A stretch of DNA of 64,000 nt from Microlunatus endophyticus (GTDB lineage Bacteria > Actinomycetota > Actinomycetes > Propionibacteriales > Propionibacteriaceae): assembly GCF_014646195.1 (NCBI RefSeq), contig NZ_BMMZ01000001.1:682001-746000 (forward strand), read 5' to 3'. The stretch's first letter is position 1, and each line of letters begins with the position of its first letter. The notes under the pieces were generated by a model that did not search any database, was not told the DNA's origin, and saw nothing but the letters and a program-made list of their open reading frames with translations. Below, piece by piece: positions 25,293 through 32,362 of this stretch. The translations under genes were made by a program, and so were the position numbers.

Positions 25293-27047
25293 CTAGTCGA
25301 AGTCACTGGCGTAGAACTCGTTCTCAGCGCGCCGGCCGTCCCGGGCCTCCTCGGTCCGGCGCAACTCAACCCGCCGGATCTTGCCGCTGATCGTCTTGGG
25401 CAGGTCGGCGAATTCCAGGATCCTGATCCGCTTGTACGGCGCCAGCTGGGCCCTCACGAAGCCGAAGATATCCTTCGCGGTCTGCGCGTCGGGCTCGCGA
25501 CCCGCCGTCAGCACCACGTACGCCTTCGGGACCGCGAGCCGGACCGGATCCGGGTGCGGTACGACGGCGGCCTCGGCAACCGCGGGGTGCTCGATCAGCA
25601 CCGACTCCAACTCGAACGGGCTGATCCGGTAGTCGCTGGCCTTGAAGACGTCGTCAGCCCGTCCGACGTAGGTCAGGTAGCCGTCGGCGTCGATGCTGAC
25701 CACATCGCCGGTGTGGTAGACCCCGCCGTCGAACGCGTGCTGGTTCTTGACGTCGTCGAAGCTGTCGGCGCGTTCCTTGTAGCCGGTCATCAGCGACAGC
25801 GGACGGCCGTGTCCTGAGCCTGTCGAAGGATCGAGGTCGAGGCACAACTCGCCCTCGTCGGGCCGGGTCTCACCGGTCGCCGGATCCACCAGGCGTACGG
25901 AATACCCGGGCAGTGGCCGGCCCATCGAACCGAGCTTGAGCTCCACTCCGGGCGGGTTGCCTGCCTGGGCAGAGGTCTCGGTCTGGCCGTAGCCGTCGCG
26001 GATGGTCAGGCCCCAGGCCGTACGGACCTGTTCGATCACCTCGGGATTCAGCGGCTCGCCCGCCGAGACCGCCTCCCGGATGGAGTTGGTGGCCGCCGCG
26101 AGATCGGTCTGGATCAACATCCGCCAGACCGTCGGCGGCGCGCAGAAGGTGGTCACGCCGGCCTGGCCAAGGACGCGCAGCAGCCCGTCGGCGTTGAAGC
26201 GCTGGTAGTTGTAGACCAGGATTGACGCGCCCGCCAGCCAGGGTGCGAAGAAGCTGCTCCACGCGTGTTTGGCCCAGCCGGGGGAACTGATGTTGAGATG
26301 CACGTCGCCCGGCCGCAGGCCCAGCCAGTACATCGTGCTCAGATGCCCGATCGGATAGGAGACCTGGGTGTGTTCGACCAGCTTCGGCAGCGCGGTGGTG
26401 CCGGAGGTGAAGTAGAGCAGCAGCGGGTCCTCGGCCTTGCTGACTCCGGGGAAATGGCGGTCCGCGGACGGATCCGTGATCACGGTCGCGTAGTCGTGCC
26501 AGCCGCCGGGTGCCGGGGCGCCCGAACCGGAGCCGTCGACCGCGACCTTGCCGTACGGAACCTGCAGGTCGGCGAACTTGTCCTGGTCACCGGTGTCGGC
26601 GATCAGAATCTTGGCGTCGCCCCGATCAACCCGATCGGCAAGATCATGCGCGGCCAGCTGCGGGGTGGCCGGGATGATCACCGCGCCGATCCGGATCGCG
26701 GCCAGCATCACCTCCCAGAGCGGGACGCAGTTGCCGAGCACCAGCAGCACCCGGTCACCGCGGCGTACGCCCAGGCCCACCAGCCAGTGCGCCACCGCAA
26801 CCGAACGGTCCCGCAGCTCGGCGAAGGTCAGTGACTGATCGCGCCCGATGCCGCCGTCGGCCGTCGCATCGACCACCCGCAGCGCGACCTGGTCCGGCGT
26901 CTCCTCGGCCAGCCCGTCGAACCAGTCGGTCGCGAAGTTGAACAACGGCAGCTCGGGCCAGGTGAAGCCGGCGTACGCGGTGTCGTAGTCACTGCGGTGC
27001 AGCAACAGGAAGTCCCGTGCGGCGCGCACCTGCGGATGGGTCGGCAT
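25293..27047 (-). CDS. AMP-forming acyl-CoA synthetase (medium-chain-like, ANL superfamily)
   Basis: The 584-residue enzyme has the ATP/AMP motifs YFTSGTTALPKLVEH and RDGYGQTETSA, the hinge VGRADDVFKASDYRISPFEL and the catalytic Lys in KTISGKIRRVEL. It should activate a carboxylate as acyl-AMP and transfer it to CoA. The GWAKHAWSSFFAPW segment resembles medium-chain (ACSM-type) ligases. An oddity lies at 25809-25829: a short Ser/Gly-rich insertion (DPSTGSGHG) encoded by a repeat-like sequence. The ATG at 27047 is six bases after a TAGCGT -10-like hexamer that overlaps the glpK stop, so it may have its own leaderless promoter in addition to read-through from glpK. Confidence 0.9.
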   Translation of the reverse strand: MPTHPQVRAARDFLLLHRSDYDTAYAGFTWPELPLFNFATDWFDGLAEETPDQVALRVVDATADGGIGRDQSLTFAELRDRSVAVAHWLVGLGVRRGDRVLLVLGNCVPLWEVMLAAIRIGAVIIPATPQLAAHDLADRVDRGDAKILIADTGDQDKFADLQVPYGKVAVDGSGSGAPAPGGWHDYATVITDPSADRHFPGVSKAEDPLLLYFTSGTTALPKLVEHTQVSYPIGHLSTMYWLGLRPGDVHLNISSPGWAKHAWSSFFAPWLAGASILVYNYQRFNADGLLRVLGQAGVTTFCAPPTVWRMLIQTDLAAATNSIREAVSAGEPLNPEVIEQVRTAWGLTIRDGYGQTETSAQAGNPPGVELKLGSMGRPLPGYSVRLVDPATGETRPDEGELCLDLDPSTGSGHGRPLSLMTGYKERADSFDDVKNQHAFDGGVYHTGDVVSIDADGYLTYVGRADDVFKASDYRISPFELESVLIEHPAVAEAAVVPHPDPVRLAVPKAYVVLTAGREPDAQTAKDIFGFVRAQLAPYKRIRILEFADLPKTISGKIRRVELRRTEEARDGRRAENEFYASDFD

Positions 27048-27056
27048 GAGCCGACG

Positions 27057-28580
27057 CTACCGTGAATCGACGTCGACCCAGCCCAGCGTGCGCTCAACCG
27101 CCTTACGCCAGTTGGCGTGTCCGCCGGCGCGGGCCTGGTCGTCGATCCGCGGTGTCCAGCGTTTGTCCTCGTGCCAGTTGGCCCGCAGTTCGTCGGTGTC
27201 CTTCCAGAAGCCGGTCGCCAGGCCGGCGGCGTAGGCCGCACCCAGGGCGGTGGTCTCGGGGACCTGTGGGCGGCTCACCTGGACGCCGAGCACGTCGGCC
27301 TGGATCTGCATGCACAATTCGTTGGCTGTGATGCCGCCGTCGACCTTCAGCACGTCCAGATGCACGCCGGAGTCCTTCTCCATCGCGTCGGCGACATCCT
27401 TGCTCTGGTAGCAGATCGCTTCCAGCGTGGCCCGGGCGATGTGGGCGCCGGTGTTGAAACGGGACAGGCCGACGATCGCGCCGCGGGCGTCCGATCTCCA
27501 GTAGGGGGCGAAGAGGCCCGAGAACGCCGGCACGAAGTAGACGCCGCCGCTGTCCTCGACGCTGGCTGCCAGGGTCTCGCTGTCCGCCGCGTCGTCGATG
27601 ATCTTGAGCTGGTCCCGCAACCACTGCACTGCCGAGCCGGTGACGGCGATCGATCCTTCGAGCGCGTAGACCGGGTCGTCGTCGCCGAAGCGGTAGCACA
27701 CCGTCGACAACAGCCCGTTCTCGGAACGGACCAGGTCGGTGCCGGTGTTCATCAACAGGAAATTGCCGGTGCCGTAGGTGTTCTTCGCCTCTCCGCGCTG
27801 CAGACACACCTGCCCGACCATCGCCGCCTGTTGATCACCGAGAATGCCGGCCAGCGGCAGTTCGGCACCGGCCGGACCGTCCGCGCGGGTAGTGCCGAAG
27901 AGATCGGGCTCGGACGAGCTGCGGATCCGCGGCAGCATGGTGCGGGGAATGCCGAAGAAGCCGAGCAGCTCGTCGTCCCAGTCCAGCGTGACCAGATCCA
28001 TCAGCATCGTCCGGGAGGCGTTCGTGACGTCGGTGGCATGGACGCCGCCGTCCGGGCCGCCGGTCAGACTCCACAAGATCCAGCTGTCGACGGTGCCGAA
28101 GAGCGCGTCACCCTTTTCGGCGGCGGCACGGACACCGTCGACGTTGTCCAGGATCCACTGCACCTTGCCGGCCGAGAAGTAGGTGGCGGGCGGGATGCCG
28201 GCCTTCTGCCGGATCACATCGCCGTGGCCGTCACGGTCCAGGGCGGCGGCGATCCGGTCGGTGCGGGTGTCCTGCCAGACGATGGCGTTGGTGTAGGGGC
28301 GGCCGGTCCGCTTGTTCCAGACGACAGCGGTCTCGCGCTGGTTGGCGATGCCGACCGCCTCCAGATCGGAGGCGGCGAGGTGCAGCTTGTCGAGGGTGGC
28401 GCCGATCACCTCGCGGGTGCGTTCGATGATCTCGACCGGGTCGTGTTCGACCCAGCCCGATCGCGGCAGGATCTGCTCGTGTTCGACCTGGTGCTTGCCG
28501 ATCTCCTTGCCCGCGTGGTCGAACACCATGAACCGGGTGCTCGTCGTCCCCTGATCGATCGCCGCTACGAAATCGCCCAT
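27057..28580 (-). CDS. glpK: glycerol kinase
   Basis: The 507-residue FGGY-family kinase phosphorylates glycerol to sn-glycerol-3-phosphate. The N-terminal ATP/glycerol site [16 protein letters not shown], the region [15 protein letters not shown], the FGGY signatures around [12 protein letters not shown] and [19 protein letters not shown] are all present, and the length is normal. I chose the ATG at 28580 ([11 protein letters not shown]) over the ATG at 28592, because glycerol kinases begin close to the first strand. Glycerol uptake (glpF) and dehydrogenase (glpD) genes are not adjacent. Its product could feed the glycerophosphate polymer chemistry suggested near 57-62 kb, but that is only a metabolic remark. 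Confidence 0.95.
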   Translation of the reverse strand: MGDFVAAIDQGTTSTRFMVFDHAGKEIGKHQVEHEQILPRSGWVEHDPVEIIERTREVIGATLDKLHLAASDLEAVGIANQRETAVVWNKRTGRPYTNAIVWQDTRTDRIAAALDRDGHGDVIRQKAGIPPATYFSAGKVQWILDNVDGVRAAAEKGDALFGTVDSWILWSLTGGPDGGVHATDVTNASRTMLMDLVTLDWDDELLGFFGIPRTMLPRIRSSSEPDLFGTTRADGPAGAELPLAGILGDQQAAMVGQVCLQRGEAKNTYGTGNFLLMNTGTDLVRSENGLLSTVCYRFGDDDPVYALEGSIAVTGSAVQWLRDQLKIIDDAADSETLAASVEDSGGVYFVPAFSGLFAPYWRSDARGAIVGLSRFNTGAHIARATLEAICYQSKDVADAMEKDSGVHLDVLKVDGGITANELCMQIQADVLGVQVSRPQVPETTALGAAYAAGLATGFWKDTDELRANWHEDKRWTPRIDDQARAGGHANWRKAVERTLGWVDVDSR

Positions 28581-28616
28581 GCGGGTGATCATGCCAGGGC
28601 GGCCGTGAGTACATCA

Positions 28617-28672
28617 GCGGGCCAGATCGGTCATCATGGACTTGGGGGTCGGTTTTGCGCATCTGACCCGCA
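28617..28672. repeat. 56-bp palindromic repeat flanking the DUF559 gene, left copy
   Basis: It begins GCGGGCCAGATCG and ends ATCTGACCCGCA. The same arms, in inverted orientation and with identical 56-bp spacing, occur at 29655-29710, while the central 31 bp differ. Each copy is also an imperfect palindrome on its own, so it can fold as a hairpin. Confidence 0.65.
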
Positions 28673-28677
28673 ATAGT

Positions 28678-29556
28678 TCACACCCGCGCTGCCAGAGCGC
28701 GCCGGATGCACCCGATCACCCAGTCGGCGGACTGCGTGATCTGCTCCCACGTGAAGTTGAGAACCGTGTATCCGGCGAGAACCAACTCGTTGCGCCGACG
28801 ACGATCTCGCTCGAACGCGGCCCGGTCGTGGTGGAACTCGTAGCCGTCGACCTCCACCACGACCTTCCGGCTCTTGAACAAGACATCTACGAAGGCGCCC
28901 CGGGTCTCCAGATTCGGCAGACCGATCCAATAGTTGGCGGACCAGCCCTTGATGTTTTCGGCGTGGAGCAGGGCGTGCAGCCGTCGCTCCGCCTCCGACC
29001 ACGGGCTGTCCCTGGAGTCTCGCAGCAGCCGCTTGCGAGCCGTATTCCCGACGCGGCCCCGAGTGTTGTCGAAGGCCGCCTGGATCCGGTCCAGGGTCAC
29101 CCCGGCTCGCAATGCACGATCGATCGCATCGCCGCCGTCGCGCTCCGACGCCAGATCGATCGCGGTCAGTTCGGGTGCTGCGATTCGCAGGCCGTGGTGA
29201 TGCCACACCAGTTCTGGTGGGGTGACTCGCTGGGTCAACGTCCATGGGCCACGACGTCCGTGGCGCTTACGCGGTGTGGCGAAGTCGTAACGTCGGACCT
29301 CGAGTTCCGGCCAGAAGGTGAGCCGGGCGGCCGAACGTCCGATCAGGACCGAATCCGGTCCTGCCCACAACTGGCCCGCCCGGAGTGCGATCACCAGGTC
29401 GTTCGTCGAACCCGGGAGGCAGAGAATTCCCGGCAGCGGAGATTCCAGGATGCCTCGGCTGCGTAGGCCATCGAGGCGACGGCTGAACAACGGATGGTCA
29501 GCGCGGCGCAACACCCCTCCGTTCGCTCGGAAGAGCTCTTCGATGTCTGCCTTCAC
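28678..29556 (-). CDS. DUF559 (Vsr-like nuclease) protein with AbiEi-type N-terminus
   Basis: The protein has 292 residues. The N-terminus (about 1-60, ANGGVLRRADHPLFSRRLDG) resembles the winged-helix part of AbiEi-type antitoxins. The C-terminal 110 or so residues form a DUF559/Vsr-like restriction-fold domain with FVDVLFKSRKVVVEVDGYEF, where Asp, Glu/Asp and Lys are arranged as in PD-(D/E)xK nucleases, then FERDRRRRNELVLAGYTVLN. This two-part arrangement is common in actinobacteria and its function is unknown. The start is the GTG at 29556. The longer open frame reaching 30606 is antisense to the sulfatase-modifying gene and is rejected. The gene stands alone between two 56-bp inverted repeats. 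Confidence 0.78.
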   Translation of the reverse strand: MKADIEELFRANGGVLRRADHPLFSRRLDGLRSRGILESPLPGILCLPGSTNDLVIALRAGQLWAGPDSVLIGRSAARLTFWPELEVRRYDFATPRKRHGRRGPWTLTQRVTPPELVWHHHGLRIAAPELTAIDLASERDGGDAIDRALRAGVTLDRIQAAFDNTRGRVGNTARKRLLRDSRDSPWSEAERRLHALLHAENIKGWSANYWIGLPNLETRGAFVDVLFKSRKVVVEVDGYEFHHDRAAFERDRRRRNELVLAGYTVLNFTWEQITQSADWVIGCIRRALAARV

Positions 29557-29607
29557 AATCGGAACAATGGGGCTCGATCGAGCAGGTGTTTCGGGCCGAG
29601 CCGAATC

Positions 29608-29644
29608 TGTGGAAAAGCCTCGGAGTGTGTTCGGCTGTGGACAA
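29608..29644. promoter_or_regulatory. two DnaA-box-like sites
   Basis: TGTGGAAAA (29608-29616) and TGTGGACAA (29636-29644) lie 28 bp apart in the same orientation. The second is the reverse complement of TTGTCCACA, the DnaA-box form favoured in high-GC actinobacteria. They lie in the upstream region of the DUF559 gene. Two boxes do not make an origin, so at most a regulatory role is suggested. Confidence 0.3.
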
Positions 29645-29654
29645 CGTGCATTTC

Positions 29655-29710
29655 TGCGGGTCAGATCATCGATTCGGCCCAGCTCTGGCAATGGATGCGA
29701 TCTGGCCCGC
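29655..29710. repeat. 56-bp palindromic repeat flanking the DUF559 gene, right copy
   Basis: It is the inverted counterpart of 28617-28672. TGCGGGTCAGAT (29655-29666) and CGATCTGGCCCGC (29698-29710) are exact reverse complements of the left copy's right and left arms, and the total length is the same. The middle has diverged. Confidence 0.65.
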
Positions 29711-29808
29711 CGATCTTCTCGTATTACCGTGGCCCAGTGCATGATCACGCTTCTTGCTGCGCTCCGGGCGGACGGGGCGACGGCCCGCAACCGCTCGGCA
29801 GCCCCACG

Positions 29809-30699
29809 ATGCCGAGCCCGATGCCGAGCCGGGTGGAGCCGGACCTGGGAGAGCGGATCGAGTTGCCGGGCGGCGAGTTCCGGATGGGGACCGACGACGC
29901 CGAGGGTTTCCCCGACGACGCCGAGGGGCCGATCCGGTCGGTGCGGCTGGATCCCTTCGCGATCAGCGCGACCGCCGTGACCAACGACCAGTTCGCCCGC
30001 TTCATCCGGGCGACCGGCCACCGGACCGAGGCCGAGACCTTCGGCTGGAGTTTCGTGTTCGCCGGATTCCTGCCGGCCGCGCTCCGCAAGATCAGCTCGC
30101 GCCCAGAAGGAACGCCCTGGTGGTGCGCGGTCGACGGCGCCACCTGGGATCACCCCGAGGGGCCCGGCTCTGAGCTGGGTGGTCGCGGCAACCATCCGGT
30201 GGTGCATGTCTCCTGGAACGACGCGGTCGCCTACTGCGACTGGGCCGGCGGCCGGCTGCCGACCGAGGCAGAGTGGGAGTACGCGGCCCGTGGCGGCCTG
30301 GACCAGGCCCGCTATCCGTGGGGCGACGACCTGACCCCCGGCGGCAAGCATCTGTGCAATATCTGGCAGGGCCGCTTTCCGATTCGCAACGAGGCCGAGG
30401 ACGGCTACCGCGGGACCGCCCCGGTGCGCAGTTTTCCGGACAACGGCTACGGCCTCTACGAGGTGGTCGGCAACGTCTGGGAGTGGACGGCCGACCGCTG
30501 GGGGACCGATCACCCGATCCGCGCCGACGGGACGCCCGAGCACAATCCAACCGGCCCGGAGACTGGCCCGCAACGGGTGATGCGGGGCGGGTCGTATCTG
30601 TGCCACAAGTCCTACTGCAACCGCTACCGGGTCGCGGCGCGGAGCAGGAACGACCCCAACAGCGGCGGCGGCAACAACGGATTCCGGATCGCTTTCTGA
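29809..30699 (+). CDS. formylglycine-generating enzyme (sulfatase-modifying factor family)
   Basis: The 296-residue protein has the FGE-sulfatase fold: GGEFRMGTDDAEGFPDDAEG near the N-terminus, HPVVHVSWNDAVAYCDWAGG, RLPTEAEWEYAARGG, then VVGNVWEWTADRW and RGGSYLCHKSYCNRYRVAAR. The Cys265 and Cys270 pair matches the copper-binding catalytic cysteines of true aerobic FGE, so it should oxidise a CxPxR cysteine in a target sulfatase to formylglycine. Most SUMF-like bacterial proteins lack this pair, which makes the call firm. No sulfatase gene lies in the window. The start is the ATG at 29809 (29821 possible); the longer upstream frame from 29494 is unsupported. It is divergent from the DUF559 gene. 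Confidence 0.87.
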   Translation: MPSPMPSRVEPDLGERIELPGGEFRMGTDDAEGFPDDAEGPIRSVRLDPFAISATAVTNDQFARFIRATGHRTEAETFGWSFVFAGFLPAALRKISSRPEGTPWWCAVDGATWDHPEGPGSELGGRGNHPVVHVSWNDAVAYCDWAGGRLPTEAEWEYAARGGLDQARYPWGDDLTPGGKHLCNIWQGRFPIRNEAEDGYRGTAPVRSFPDNGYGLYEVVGNVWEWTADRWGTDHPIRADGTPEHNPTGPETGPQRVMRGGSYLCHKSYCNRYRVAARSRNDPNSGGGNNGFRIAF

Positions 30700-30714
30700 T
30701 CGCCGGACAGGCCT

Positions 30715-30749
30715 TTACAACCTTGTAATCAGTGTGGCAGGGTCACAAT
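30715..30749 (+). promoter_or_regulatory. putative operator/promoter of the arabinan module
   Basis: TTACAA-CC-TTGTAA (30715-30728) is a perfect 6-bp dyad. Its right arm doubles as a possible -35 (TTGTAA), with CACAAT 15 bp further at 30744-30749 as a -10 candidate. Overlap of a dyad with the -35 would suit a repressor. The binding protein is not identified. Confidence 0.4.
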
Positions 30750-30813
30750 CACGGTCTGTTTCCATCGGGGTGGATCATCGAGGCGAGCTAATCGAGAAAG
30801 GGGAGTGCCATCC

Positions 30814-32328
30814 GTGCCGCAGCCCGCGAACGCGACGATCAGACTCGATCCGATGTTCACGGTCGGCCCGTTGCGCCGCCGGTTGTTCGGTTCCTTCGTC
30901 GAACACCTCCGCCGCTGCGTCTACACCGGCATCTACGAGCCCGACCACCCGACAGCCGACGAGCACGGCTTCCGTCGCGATGTCGCGGAGCTAATCACCG
31001 AACTGGGTCCGACGATCATCCGCTACCCGGGCGGCAACTTCGTCTCCGGCTACGACTGGCGCGACGGCGTCGGTCCGGCCGCCGACCGACCGACGAGGCT
31101 GGACTTCGCCTGGAACACGATAGAGACCAACGAGGTCGGCACCGATGAATTCCTGCAGTGGTGCACGCGGCTGGACCTGGAGCCGATGCTGGCGGTCAAC
31201 CTCGGCACCGCGGGCGTCCGGGAGGCGATGGAATACCTGCAGTACGTCAACGGCAAACCGGGCACCGCGCTGTCGGACGAACGCGTCCGCAACGGGCACC
31301 CGGAGCCGTACGATGTCGATATCTGGTGCCTGGGCAACGAGATGGACGGGCCGTGGCAGCTCGGCCACAAGACACCGCAGGAGTACGGCCGGCTGGCTGC
31401 CGAGACCGCTCGGGCGATGAAGATGTTCGACCCGTCGCTGCAGCTGATCGCCTGCGGGTCGAGCAATCGCGGGATGCCGACCTTCGGCACTTGGGAACGT
31501 GAGGTGCTCGACCGCTGTTTCGACCAGGTGGAGTTGATCTCCGCCCATGCCTACTACGAACCGGTCGACGGTGATCACCAGTCATTCCTGGCCAGCGCGG
31601 AGGACTTGGACCGATTCATCTCCTCGGTGGTGGCGACCGCTGATCATGTCGCGGCGACGCACAAGTCCGACAAGCAGATCATGATCAGCTTCGACGAATG
31701 GAATGTGTGGTTCCAAGAGCGGTTCGCCGACCGTGATCTCGAACGGGTGAAGGCGGCCCGGGATCTGATCGAGGACAGTTACGACGTCCAGGACGCTGTG
31801 GTGGTCGGCAGCCTGCTGATCGAGCTGCTCCGGCACACCGACCGGGTCGCGGTCGCCTGCCAGGCGCAGTTGGTGAACGTGATCGCCCCGATCATGACTC
31901 GGCCGGGCGGTGCGGCCTGGCGGCAGACGATCTTCCATCCGTTCGCGCTGACCGCCCGGCACGCGAAACCGGTCGTGCTCGACGTCGCCTCCCGCGGCCC
32001 GGTGATCACCACCGACCGGTACGGCGAGGTGGATCAGTTGCACAGTGTGGCCACCTACGACGATCAGACCGGCGAGCTGGTGATCTTCGCCGCCAACCGG
32101 AGCCGTACGGATCCGTTGCAGCTGACCGTCGACCCGGTCGCCTTCGGCGGCACGCTCCGGCTCGTCGAGCACCTGATGATCAGCGATGACGACCCGCATG
32201 CCCACAACACCGAGGAAGCCCCGGACCGCGTGATCCCCAGGCCCGGTAGCGCCACCGTCACCGACGGACGCCCCACCGCCGTACTGCCGCCGATCTCCTG
32301 GCACTGCCTGCGATTGTCAACACGCTGA
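30814..32328 (+). CDS. alpha-L-arabinofuranosidase, GH51
   Basis: The 504-residue enzyme begins with the family entry LFGSFVEHLRRCVYTGIYEP. It carries RYPGGNFVSGYDWRDGVGP and the acid/base Glu176 in CLGNEMDGPW, and the nucleophile Glu295 in SFDEWNVWF. No signal peptide is present, so it should cleave terminal arabinofuranosyl units from short oligosaccharides inside the cell. The start is the GTG at 30814, 8-9 bases after AAGGGGAG; a GTG at 30805 is less well spaced. The secreted GH43 gene follows 34 bp downstream on the same strand. Together they form a small arabinan-degrading unit without a dedicated transporter in view. Confidence 0.92.
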   Translation: MPQPANATIRLDPMFTVGPLRRRLFGSFVEHLRRCVYTGIYEPDHPTADEHGFRRDVAELITELGPTIIRYPGGNFVSGYDWRDGVGPAADRPTRLDFAWNTIETNEVGTDEFLQWCTRLDLEPMLAVNLGTAGVREAMEYLQYVNGKPGTALSDERVRNGHPEPYDVDIWCLGNEMDGPWQLGHKTPQEYGRLAAETARAMKMFDPSLQLIACGSSNRGMPTFGTWEREVLDRCFDQVELISAHAYYEPVDGDHQSFLASAEDLDRFISSVVATADHVAATHKSDKQIMISFDEWNVWFQERFADRDLERVKAARDLIEDSYDVQDAVVVGSLLIELLRHTDRVAVACQAQLVNVIAPIMTRPGGAAWRQTIFHPFALTARHAKPVVLDVASRGPVITTDRYGEVDQLHSVATYDDQTGELVIFAANRSRTDPLQLTVDPVAFGGTLRLVEHLMISDDDPHAHNTEEAPDRVIPRPGSATVTDGRPTAVLPPISWHCLRLSTR

Positions 32329-32362
32329 CACAAACCCGCACGAAGTCCGACGACAAGGATCA

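Noticed and set aside
29608..29644. Replication origin
   Set aside because: Only two DnaA-like boxes are present, with no dnaA, dnaN or AT-rich unwinding element nearby.
29557..30606. N-terminal extension of the DUF559 frame on the minus strand
   Set aside because: It is the mirror of the formylglycine-generating enzyme gene; the real protein starts at the GTG at 29556.
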